Of a stretch of 64,000 nt of DNA, positions 25,622 to 34,784 are shown in pieces. The translations under genes and the position numbers were made by a program. The notes below the pieces were generated by a model, which searched no databases, was not told where the DNA came from, and saw only the letters and a list, made by a program, of their open reading frames with translations. The stretch is from Pisaster brevispinus (lineage: Eukaryota; Echinodermata; Asteroidea; Forcipulatida; Asteriidae), in NCBI GenBank assembly GCA_023634235.1, contig JAMKCF010000001.1:13774258-13838257 (forward strand), read 5' to 3'. How positions within the stretch are numbered: position 1 is the stretch's first letter; each line of letters opens with the position of its first letter.

Positions 25622-26128
25622 AGTAGTATAGTCTAAGGAACAGAGACCCGATTTTTTGCGAGCAACCCTGTTGCTCTGAATTGCTCGGAATTTTTTCCGA
25701 GCAATGACCCGCCACCGCGTGACGGTGGATTGTGGGGGCGTGGTTGTGGTGAACGCCACGAAGTGGTGGGACAAAGGCGAGCCACGGAGTGGGGAGTTGT
25801 GTGGTTCACGCTAGTGTTCGGGAGACCCGAAAGGGTCGACGTGTGAACATGATGCAAGGCATCATGTTGCGCGGTGTGAAACACCGCAAGTAGTTGTCTC
25901 ACGACAGTGTAACTGCGGGCAAACCGTTATCGTTTGCCCGCAGTTGTGAGGTGCGGCGCGTCTCGTTTGTATTTTCATGAAGTGAAAACAAAGGGGACGA
26001 TTCCTCTACGTCTGACAAGACGTAGCGGAAGAGATAAAAAGGTGGTTGCCCTGTCTCCAGCTCTGTCTTTTTTTCTTTTTTTTTAATCGAATATGTCTGC
26101 ACCACCTCGTTATGGAACACGTCCGGGC
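25622..26128 (+). repeat. Polinton left terminal inverted repeat (hairpin-rich)
   Basis: It matches the reverse complement of about 39572-40147. It is built from successive short palindromes such as GACCC-GAAA-GGGTC, CCAC-GAA-GTGG, GCGGTGT-GAA-ACACCGC, GATGC-AAG-GCATC and TACGTCT-GACA-AGACGTA. It lacks about 70 bp present in the right copy, near 25960. Open frames through it are products of this structure. Confidence 0.93.
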
Positions 26129-26225
26129 GTTTCTATATGTACATGTTTAGTTCTATGTCTTCCCTTGATGGCAAAACGTTGGGTCGAGTATTTACTTATT
26201 AAATATATATATTATACAGCACTCG

Positions 26226-26430
26226 GTCTGTACCATGTAGTTTTTGCACCGTCACCCTAAGTCAAAGTAGGCCGTACTCGCGCACGGGTGGTTTTCTTTG
26301 TTGAGGTGTACCATGTACTTTTTGCACCGTCACCCTTGACTGGGTACGTAGTCGCACACGGGTGGTTTTCTTTGTTGAGTTGTACAGCGTAGTTTTTGCA
26401 CCGTAACCCTTGACTGGGTCAGATAGGGTG
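26226..26430 (+). repeat. Three tandem copies of an ~78-bp unit
   Basis: Each unit holds TTTTTGCACCGT(C/A)ACCC and CGGGTGGTTTTCTTTGTTGAG. The array lies between the left terminal repeat and the polymerase first exon, where regulatory sequence would be expected. Its role is unknown. Confidence 0.85.
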
Positions 26431-27067
26431 TTTGTTGAAAATACCGAGTCTCACCCGAATAAGTATTATTATCATTTATTTTTAATTAAATTTTAAATTA
26501 TGTTATTCATTATTGGGTTGGCCATGGAGGCGCATGAATAACTGCTCTACGTGTAATCGGTCTCGTTTTGCACTTTTGACCAGAATGCCTGCGCAGGTCC
26601 GATCTGTTTTCACCTTAAGAGAGCGCGAAACGCCATTTTTGTTTTTGTTTTCTTTTTTTCTTTTTCCTTTTGTCCATTGTAGTCACGGGTGACTCACTCT
26701 GAACCAACACGTCTCGACTCGTTACAACAACAAACAATCAAAAAACAAACCAAAAAAAACCCACGCACAACCGGTACACAGCAGCGGTATCGATAGGTAT
26801 ACCGGGTAATAATCATCAGCGGGCCACGGTGACAACCTCGGTGGAGAACAAACTTTTGGCATCATGTCTCAGGACAGCGTTGATTGGGGCCCTGAATTTA
26901 CGGTCACTCAAATAGAGAGTATAGACTCATTGGAAAACGAAGCGTCCCTTCAGAACGTGGAATGGAGCCCGGATTTTACGGCGAGTCAACTGCGGGAGAT
27001 AGATCTACTGGAATCCACGGCGGTCGAACAAGTAAGTAACATAACATCAAGAACAACAACAAACTAA

Positions 27068-28905
27068 TCATGTTGCATTTGTGCACAAATGCCGAGCTGT
27101 TTCGTCATAACTTTTTCAAATTACTCAACTGAATTTGAAAGTTTTTTTGTATTCAAAGTAGTTATGACGTTCAAGCCTGTTTAAAAAAAAAATTGGATTA
27201 TACCACGTTTTGTAAGCAATTTATGACTAAAAGGTGCAAAAAATAGAAAAAATCATAAAAAATCACGTGATGACGTCATTATGACGTCATTTCAGAATTT
27301 ACAAGAACTTGCCAATATCCAACAACCTACCAAGTTTCAACATGATCGCACTAACACTTTGGGAGATATACGACTTCAAAAAAGGCACCTTTAATGCCGC
27401 GTCACGTGACCCCCGATGACGTCATCGATCTGAAATTTCACACATATGATGGCTGCTCGACGATCAACATGTGTGTAAATTTTGAAGTGAATACACAAAA
27501 CTTCACCACACACATCTTCAAAAAGTCCATTTTGAACAGTTTTTAACCTGCCGCTAGAGGGCGCTCGTGTGTATCGTGACGTCATCGGTATTTTTTTTTA
27601 AATGCACACTCTTGCCAGACACTAACATCGTTGAAAGCATTTTCATAACTTTTAGCACTTTTGAATTACGAGGCACTTCCGGTTTCGACCGGAAGTAGAG
27701 GTCATGTGAGGTCACGCACACTGAATAAAATGAAGACCTAATTTATCCCTATACAATCCCGCAAACAGAAACCTATGGTCTCTTGTGGCTGATTTGTTAC
27801 AGATTTTCAAATATTTAAAATAGAAACCTTTAAGATGACGTCACGTGACAGGTGATGACGTCATCATTACGTCATTGTAATATACAGTGTATTGCACTAA
27901 TGTCTTTCATCACTGAAAGTTTCATTGCAATTGCTCTTTAGGAACTAGGCAAAAGGCCGCATAGACCGAACGTGCGTTATCTTAATGGCTGTTATTACTG
28001 AAACAAATAAAAAAAAAAAAAAAATAAAAAAAAATAATAAACTAGAGCTAATTGCATTTGTGCACAAATGCCGAGCTGTTTCGTCATAACTTTTTCAAAA
28101 AAAATCATTTTTTCAAAAATCATAAAAAATCATGTGATGACGTCATCATGACGTCATTTCAGAATTTACAAGAACTTGCCAATATCTAACAGCCTACCAA
28201 GTTTCAACATGATCGCACTCATACTTCGGGAGATATCCGACTTCAAAAAAGGCACCTTTAATGCCGCGTCACGTGACCCCCGATGACGTCATCGATCTAA
28301 AATTTCACACATATGATGGCTGCCTGACGATCAACATGTGTGTAAATTTTGAAGCGATTACACAAAACTTCTCCACACACATCTTCAAAAAGTCCATTTT
28401 GAACAGTTTTTAACCTGCCGCTAGAGGGCGCTCGTGTGTATCGTGACGTCATCGGTATTTTTTTTTAAATGCACACTCCTGCCAGACACTAACATCGTTG
28501 AAAGCATTTTCATAACTTTTAGCACTTTTGAATTACGAGGCACTTCCGGTTTCGACCGGAAGTAGAGGTCATGTGAGGTCACGCACACTGAATAAAATGA
28601 AGACCTAATTTATCCCTATACAATCCCGCAAACAGAAACCTACGGTCTCTTGTGGCTGATTTGTTACAGATTTTCAAATATTTAAAATAGAAACCTTTAA
28701 GATGACGTCACGTGACAGGTGATGACGTCATCATTACGTCATTGTAATATGCAGTGTATTGCACTAATGTCTTTCATCACTGAAAGTTTCATTGCAATTG
28801 CTCTTTAGGAACTAGGCAAAAGGCCGCATAGACCGAACGTGCGTTATCTTAATGGCTTTTATTACTGAAACAGACAAATAAAAAAAAAAAAAAAAAAAAA
28901 AAAAA
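27068..28905 (+). repeat. Two tandem ~0.85-0.95-kb retroposon-like units with A-rich tails in polymerase intron 1
   Basis: Unit 1 is about 27073-28030, unit 2 about 28049-28905. Both begin TTGCATTTGTGCACAAATGC and end after TATCTTAATGGCT(G/T)TTATTACTG in a long A-run. Unit 1 has about 125 bp not in unit 2 (27120-27245). Both contain several GATGACGTCAT words (CRE-like). The A tails suggest copying through RNA. A diverged relative is at 23225-23870, outside the Polinton. Confidence 0.8.
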
Positions 28906-28925
28906 CTTTAACGAAAACAAGAGCT

Positions 28926-29012
28926 GTTTCGCTGCGCTTTGCTGCGAAACAGCTAAAAAAACTTTAACGAAAACAAGAGCTGTTTCGCAGCGCTGCGCTA
29001 CGAAACAGCTAA
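28926..29012 (+). repeat. Tandem pair of small hairpins (GAGCTGTTTCG...CGAAACAGCT)
   Basis: CTTTAACGAAAACAAGAGCT is repeated about 50 bp apart. Each copy is followed by AGCTGTTTCG and its inverted partner CGAAACAGCT around a GCGC-rich loop. The same GAGCTGTTTCG begins the two adjacent retroposon-like units (27090, 28070). Confidence 0.85.
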
Positions 29013-31298
29013 TAACATAAAATCAAATTGCCCCGGAAGAAACCAACGAGTGTTATATTGTAGTAACCCTATTGTCATCATCTTTTTTATTTGCCACAGC
29101 GTCAACGGGAAGAGGAGGTCCCAGTCGAGCCAGATCTGTCGACCTGGTCAGATGATTCGGACACACCGGAGCTGCGTAGAATGGTTACGTCCCCATATCC
29201 CGGATGTTGTTTTTGGCCAGAGATTATTCCAGAAACTCCACCACCGTCTGCGGGTCCGTCGTTTGACCGGGTAAGAAAATAACTAAATCCGTTGTAAACC
29301 CCGAGCTTTTTTTTTCTTTAATTTTGTTTAATAGCTAGCCAGCTTATGACTTTTTCAAAATGGTGGCACGTGTAAACCCTTCAAGTGAGTAAGTCGAGAC
29401 ACATGGTGCTCCCACGGGTGCTGTAATGTTATGTATTCCTTTATTTAGTTAATTACTTATTTACTTATTTCTTAATTTTTTATTACAGCCCCACCAGGAA
29501 GGAAGGGGTGCGGTTGTTGCGGGCAAGAAAAGACCAGCCTCTGTGAAACCAAAGAGACGCAGAACACCGGACAAGGAACTGTCGACCCGTGGTGAGAAGA
29601 GAAAGTTAGTTAATGCTAGGGCTTCCCCAATTAGAACCAAACTAAATAAAACTAGAAAGAGTAGTCTTGGCAATACTAGGTTTTCTTGTGATATCTGTGG
29701 AAAATCGTATACCCGATCCTATAATCTTAAGCGCCACAAAGAAGTTCATTCGAGGTACAGGGGCGACTGTTCCACATGTGGAAAAAAGTTTACCAGTTCA
29801 GAAGGTTTAAAAAGACACATCAAAAGAAACCACTCTCGCCGACCCAAGACATATGACGACCCCTCACATTCCTCACAACCCACGCCGCCTCAAGGCGCCA
29901 TTCTAGCTCCCGAAGACCCAATTAAGTTTCCAATTGCACCGAATGTAGACAATAGGGATGATGAGATGTTACCCCTTTATCGTAGTAACTGGGGTAGTAT
30001 TAGGACCCATTACCTGTACGGTAGACAGACTCAAGATGTGTACAATTTACGATTGGGTCCTTCCTCTCCGCCAGTAGGGACCATCCAAGGTAGCTCCGAC
30101 CGTGACGCACGGCCGGACCCGCCTCTTGCCAGAGTAGAGCTAACCAGTGGCGTGTCACTGAACGAGGGGTTAAGGGGTATTTTTCCAACTTTGACATGTA
30201 GAGTAAAACTGAACCTGTCGTTCGGGTTTGTCTTACGAAACAAAGAGACGGGAGAATTGCGTTATTTTCACTCTAGTTTTAACAACGCGGTTTTTACAAC
30301 AACCCATCGCTGTAGCTTCGGAAGATGATTTTGAAATCTTCCTGCAAAAGATACACGACATGGACGTGCTGCAACACGCCATGCATTCACGGCCAGACAC
30401 AAAGTGGGTCCTTGCTGATATCAGTAACGTAACAATTTATGCATATAAAATGCCCTCGTTTTACATAGGTGCACCCCGCAGCAACTACCCGATTACATCA
30501 CAAACAACAGGGGTTTCAACAATCTAATCAGTAACCGTAACACCGGTGCGAGATATGAGGATAATTTTTGTCTGTTTAGATGTCTCGCCCAAAAACAGGG
30601 GCTTTCTTTGTACTCTCTAGAAATGCGCACCAAACACCTCGTCGATAGATACGAAGCAGAAATGAACAAGCGCCCGACAGAAGGTGTCTGTTTAGACGAA
30701 CTGCATCACTTTGAACGAATATTCAAAGTGAATGTCAGAGTCTTCAGCCTCGTTCGCGAAGAGTACAAGCCCGAAGAGGGCGAGTACAGAGTAGTAGCCC
30801 GCCTGGTGCGGAGGTCACTGTGTAAGCACAAAGAAATAATGAACATCAACCTGTACGAAACACATTTTTCGTACATAAAGAAAATGGACATGTACAGCCA
30901 AGTGTTTACCTGCCCTAAATGAAAGAAGTAGACATGTTCAAAAAAGCAATCAATTTAAACCTGCCCCTTCAGATTGGTTTCTTCGTCTACCAATACGCTA
31001 AATTGCGCATGCTCGAATTTTACTTTGACTTCCTCATGCAATTTGTCGCACCACGCGATTTTCAGATGTGTGAGATGGACACCGATTCTGCCTACATGGC
31101 CATATCGGGTGATAGTCTCGATGACGTAATCAAGCCCGGTATGAAAGACAAATACCACCGGTAAAAGCACCTGTGGTTTCCGCGTCAGAACACACCCGAA
31201 CAGTACAGTTATGATAAGAGGACCCCGGGGCTGTTCAAAGTAGAGTGGGAGGGTGAGGGTATCATTGCACGGTGTAGCAAGACGTACATATTATTTGT

Positions 31299-31740
31299 AG
31301 ATATATATATTGCCCGTTTCAGAAATGTAATCATATTGTAAACATAAATAAAATCATACTTTGTAGTTAATTTTCTTTTGATGACACGATCCTATTGTAA
31401 AAATAATTAAAATCATACTTTGTAGTAAATAGTAAAGTTGTTAACTCTAAGAATAATTTATTATGGTGTTTTCCATTTCTTAATATCATAAACAAATAAA
31501 GAGAGTAAAATAAATAGCAAAACCGAACAACAACTCAGAGTACTGTTTCCGTCCTTCACGAGTTATGTATTTCATATCTGCTTTATAGTAAACATTCCAA
31601 TCGGCAAGTAAAAAGCCGAAAAGTCATTAAAAAGAAATATACAGGTACCATTGAATAAATACGTTTAGTGAAGGGGGGAGGGGTAATGGGAGGGTTTTCG
31701 TTAATGGCGGGAGGGTCAAGTGAGTTCAATCATTTAATGC
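31299..31740. other. AT-rich spacer after the polymerase remnant
   Basis: No gene seen. It contains a duplicated word AATCATACTTTGTAGT at about 31351 and 31411, and several AATAAA-like signals that could end polymerase transcripts. Confidence 0.5.
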
Positions 31741-31890
31741 AGGTTGGGTTAGGTCGGGTGAGGGCACTGTTCATTTCTATGGGGCTGAACACAACGCCGT
31801 GGTTTGGGTGTAAATTGGTGAGGGCGCTGTTCATTTCTGTGGGGCTGAACACAACGCCGTGGTTTGGGTGTAAATTGAGTGAGGGCGCTC
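31741..31890 (+). repeat. ~60-bp tandem repeat upstream of the ATPase promoter
   Basis: GTGAGGGCGCTGTTCATTTC and GGGGCTGAACACAACGCCG followed by GTGGTTTGGGTGTAAATT occur twice in full plus a third partial copy. It ends about 30 bp before a TATA box, so it looks like a duplicated upstream promoter region. Confidence 0.85.
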
Positions 31891-31911
31891 TTTATTCACA
31901 GCGGTGTCGGT

Positions 31912-31919
31912 TATAAAAG
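31912..31919 (+). promoter_or_regulatory. TATA box for the packaging ATPase gene
   Basis: TATAAAAG, 34 bp before the ATPase ATG at 31953 and just after the 60-bp tandem repeat. Confidence 0.7.
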
Positions 31920-31952
31920 AGCTGGGTGAACTACGATTCCTCATTTTATGCG

Positions 31953-32606
31953 ATGAGTTCGATACTTAAACATCCCTTTACCTGCGTCATCGCGGGGCCG
32001 ACCGGATCAGGAAAAACGCAGTTTGTGACGCAGTTATTGAACCCAGCGGGCGGTGATGTCATTCAACCGTCTCCGGAAAATATTGTGTGGTGCTTTGGGG
32101 CTTATCAGGATGCTTATGACCGGTTGTCCAACACCGTCCCCGACATTCGTTTTGTGGAGGGATTTCCCGACGACCTTCTTACCTCCTTGGATCGAACGAA
32201 GAGAAACCTGGTTGTGATCGACGACCTCATGTCGGACGCGGGTAATAATAAAAAAATTACCGAATTTTTCACGAAGGGCAGTCATCACCACAATCTGTCT
32301 GTTATACTCATACTGTCTGTTATACTCAATCTGTTTTATCGGGGTAAAGAAATGCGCACAATCAGTCTGAACGCGCATTACATGGTACTCTTTAAAAACC
32401 CCAGAGATGCTTCACAGATCACGCACTTGGCACGCCAGATGTATCCTAACAAACCCAAATTCATGGTCGAGGCCTATCGCGACGCGACGAGTTCCCCCTA
32501 CTCGCATCTCTTTGTGGACTTGAAACCGGACACCGAGGAGCACATGCGTCTCAGATCTAACATATTCCAGGGTAAATACCCCACAGTTTACGTTCCGAAG
32601 GTATAA
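31953..32606 (+). CDS. Polinton DNA-packaging ATPase (A32/FtsK-HerA type)
   Basis: The start at ATG 31953 is chosen because it lies downstream of the TATA box and directly precedes the conserved HPFTCVIAGPTGSGKT. Walker A is GPTGSGKT (about residues 15-22) and Walker B is NLVVIDDLM. The C-terminal part has ARQMYPNKPKF and DLKPDTEE, usual for this family, which drives genome packaging into capsids. An 18-bp direct duplication (32295-32312 and 32313-32330) adds six residues in frame just after the HHH segment, where the family has its sensor strand. Function is therefore uncertain although the frame is open. Length 217 residues, near the family norm. Confidence 0.93.
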   Translation: MSSILKHPFTCVIAGPTGSGKTQFVTQLLNPAGGDVIQPSPENIVWCFGAYQDAYDRLSNTVPDIRFVEGFPDDLLTSLDRTKRNLVVIDDLMSDAGNNKKITEFFTKGSHHHNLSVILILSVILNLFYRGKEMRTISLNAHYMVLFKNPRDASQITHLARQMYPNKPKFMVEAYRDATSSPYSHLFVDLKPDTEEHMRLRSNIFQGKYPTVYVPKV

Positions 32607-32609
32607 AAT
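32602..32609 (+). promoter_or_regulatory. TATA box overlapping the ATPase stop codon
   Basis: TATAAAAT; its TAA (32604-32606) is the ATPase stop. The next gene begins 35 bp downstream at 32645. Confidence 0.7.
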
Positions 32610-32644
32610 AGTGCCACTCCCGCGGTGGAGTTTCATTTGTAAAG

Positions 32645-32971
32645 ATGTCTCGTCGCGTGCACAAGCACGCTCCCTACCTTCACGTATTGGCAACGGGTTC
32701 CAAAAAACAGCGCCAGGGGGTGATTGACGGAGCCGGCAAAGACCTCATAACCTGTGTCTGTGAGTGCGCCCTCAACGTTTGAAACGGTAACGTTTCCCTG
32801 ACAGCCGCCGAGAGAACCAAACTGAGAAGACACAGGCGAGAACTGAGAGAGCTGACCAACCGGAGGACGAGCCTGCAGAAAAAGAAGAAAGCTTTAACAC
32901 AGAAGGGAGGTTTTCTTGGTGCACTGCTGACACCGGTGTTGAGCGCTCTGGGTGGACTGCTATTCAAGTAA
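32645..32971 (+). pseudogene. Small Polinton protein (MSRRVHKHAP... type), one internal stop
   Basis: A frame of 108 codons, typical in start and end of a small protein conserved in Polintons: a basic N-terminal part with CVCECALNV, a Lys/Arg-rich middle, then QKGGFLGALLTPVLSALGG, an amphipathic/hydrophobic C-terminus. A TGA at 32780-32782 interrupts it in frame. Function in the family is not established; a capsid-associated or membrane-active role is a guess from the hydrophobic tail. Confidence 0.75.
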
Positions 32972-32976
32972 ACGTG

Positions 32977-33501
32977 ATGGAGCACGCTAAGAAAATGGTG
33001 CTTGTACCGCAAGACACTCTCGCGAGAATGCAGGCGTCTAGACGATTGGAGCAAACACCGGTCACCTGCGTCGTGCACGGTTTGGACAGCGACCTGAGAA
33101 AGTTGCTGGAAAGACAGGATCTGTCGGAGGGTGATAAGATCAAGCTTTACCAACAGGCCCTTCAGAGGTATATTGCACTGAACAAGCAGAGGACAGCTCC
33201 CCTGTCTATGACCCTCAAGGACGAACATACAACCAATTTGGATGGACCTCCCACGTTGAAGGAGCTACCGATCGAAACAACCGAGACAAAACCGTCACTC
33301 GGAGTGGCCTTGAAGGAAGAGGTAGGCGACGACGAAGACGTAAACTACGAAGGATTATCTCAGTTGTTCGCGCCCGCTTCCTATCTTCCGGCCAAGAAAA
33401 AGAAACTATCTTTGTTTGCAGCCGAGACCGCTCTACCGGCCAATAAGAGGAAAAGTAAACGACGACATTCGACCAGGAAACAAAAGTGGACGGCGTTATA
33501 A
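32977..33501 (+). CDS. Polinton conserved protein of unknown function (MEHAKKMVLVP type)
   Basis: An open frame of 174 codons starting six bases after the previous stop. The N-terminus MEHAKKMVLVPQDTLARMQ and the following EGDKIKLYQQALQRYI helix are typical of a conserved Polinton protein. The C-terminus is Lys/Arg-rich (KKKKLSLF, KRKSKRRHSTRKQK), suggesting nucleic-acid binding or nuclear localisation. It is often found next to the integrase and capsid genes. I do not know its function. Confidence 0.8.
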   Translation: MEHAKKMVLVPQDTLARMQASRRLEQTPVTCVVHGLDSDLRKLLERQDLSEGDKIKLYQQALQRYIALNKQRTAPLSMTLKDEHTTNLDGPPTLKELPIETTETKPSLGVALKEEVGDDEDVNYEGLSQLFAPASYLPAKKKKLSLFAAETALPANKRKSKRRHSTRKQKWTAL

Positions 33502-33502
33502 A
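33497..33502 (+). promoter_or_regulatory. TATA box overlapping a stop codon, upstream of the integrase
   Basis: TATAAA shares its TAA (33499-33501) with the stop of the preceding gene. The integrase ATG is 162 bp downstream. Confidence 0.55.
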
Positions 33503-33663
33503 CCAAGCACCGGCCCTCCGATCCTTCATTACAAGTCCGGCTTTCGCCATGGAGTGTTGTCCTCCTAAACCAGAGTGCGCACCGCAAAACATACTGAAAA
33601 AACTCCGCTGCTTGTGGGTGTGTTGCAACAGCACCCTCGTCATCGAAGATTCAAATTTCTTCG

Positions 33664-34732
33664 ATGGAGGAGTACTTAAAGGTGTATTACGACACAAACC
33701 ATCCTTCTGGTTTCGGTGGTGTGGATGCTGTCTACCGCGCGGTTCAAAAAGACGGAGTGGACATCAGCAGGAAACAGGTCATTAGATGGTTGCGCCAACA
33801 ACCTACTTATACGCTACATAAGCCCATCCGGAGACGTTTCAAACGAAATCGGGTCATCGTGGGTGGTATCGATCATCAGTGGCAGGCGGATCTGGTAGAC
33901 GTGGCCTCACTCTCTCGGTACAATGACGGCCGCAGAGTTTTACTGACGTGCATCGACATATTCTCCAAGTTCGCCTGGGTCGTTCCCCTCAGGGATAAAA
34001 CGGGGACGTCGCTAATAAAAGCCTTCGAACGTATTTTACGGGATGGGCGTAAACCCCGCGCGCTCCAGACGGATAAAGGTTCTGAGTTTACAAACCGCAA
34101 ATTTCAGAATTTCCTGACAAAGAATAACACTGAATTCTTTACCACTCAAAACGAAACAAAAGCCAGCGTGGTGGAGAGGTTCAACAGGACCCTTAAAACA
34201 AAAATGTGGAAATACTTCACTGCCCAAAACACCTACGCCTATGCTACCGTATTACCGAAGCTGGTGTCCGCCTACAACCGCTCGTTTCACAGGAGTATAA
34301 AGAGAATGCCGGTCTCCGTCACCCCTGCAAACTCCGAGGTCGTTTGGCGCACGTTGTACGGCACCCCCAACGATGAACGGTCCACCGTCACAACCTTCAA
34401 GTTTAACGTGGGGGATACGGTTCGCATAAGTATGGCAGCGAGAACGTTTAGTAAGGGTTATCTCCCCAACTGGACCACCGAACTTTTTTACCATCAGCGA
34501 TAGAATTCCACGGGACCCTCCAGTGTACATGTTGACAGATTACGACGGCGAAGAAGTGAAGGGCACGTTTTACGAACAAGAACTGCAAATAGTGGACAAA
34601 AAGGACGACATGTACGAAGTAGAGAAGGTGTTACGCACTAGAAAGCGTCGTGGTGTGGCGGAATATTTTGTGAAGTGGCTCGGTTATCCCGACAGGTTCA
34701 ACAGCTGGGTGAGGGGACTAGTCGGTATATAA
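33664..34732 (+). pseudogene. int: Polinton integrase (DDE) with C-terminal chromodomain, frameshifted
   Basis: A retroviral-type integrase. Catalytic residues are Asp76 in WQADLVDVA, Asp137 in LQTDKGSEF and Glu171 in VVERFNRT, with 33 residues between the last two. An N-terminal helical region (SRKQVIRWLRQQ) precedes the core. An SH3-like segment (FNVGDTVRISM) follows. Its frame ends at 34503; a one-base change in a T-run (34484-34490) puts the rest in the next frame, where YEVEKVLRTRK and YFVKWLGYPDRFNSWV give a chromodomain (to 34732). Integrase inserts the element with 6-bp duplications; the chromodomain may guide it to chromatin marks. The break is in a homopolymer, so an assembly error is possible. 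Confidence 0.93.
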
Positions 34733-34733
34733 T
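34726..34733 (+). promoter_or_regulatory. TATA box overlapping the chromodomain stop codon
   Basis: TATATAAT; its TAA (34730-34732) is the stop of the integrase/chromodomain frame. The penton-like gene starts at 34785. Confidence 0.7.
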
Positions 34734-34784
34734 ACGCGACTTACGAACAACCGGGCAACATTTGACGCGTGAGACGACCTCGAG

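Larger units (their letters stand above)
26864..31298 (+). pseudogene. polB: Polinton family B DNA polymerase, spliced N-terminus with C2H2 fingers, internally deleted
   Basis: Exon 1 is 26864-27031 (56 codons, donor GTAAGTAA), exon 2 29100-29270 (57 codons) and exon 3 from 29489; all junctions are phase 0. Exons 1-2 are acidic and Pro-rich. Exon 3 is basic with two C2H2 fingers (CDICGKSY..H..H and CSTCGKKF..H..H), then the N-terminal polymerase-associated region. Frame changes lie near 30285 and 30478. Coding stops at 30920, right after a FTCPK zinc-like start. The next recognisable part is palm motif C (MDTDSAYMAI) at about 31070-31100, then a stop at 31162-31164 and a short downstream remnant. 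The exonuclease and motifs A and B are absent. Protein-primed replication therefore cannot be encoded here. Introns in this gene are unusual and inferred from splice sites. Confidence 0.85.

Noticed and set aside
25633..26120. Two open frames inside the left Polinton terminal repeat, mirrored at 39571-40208
   Set aside because: They follow the hairpin structure and exist in both repeats only because the repeats are inverted copies. No domain and no TATA box are seen.
33549..33785. Cys-rich frame (MECCPPKPEC...) before and over the integrase start
   Set aside because: It overlaps the well-supported integrase frame and I know no Polinton counterpart. It is probably leader sequence.
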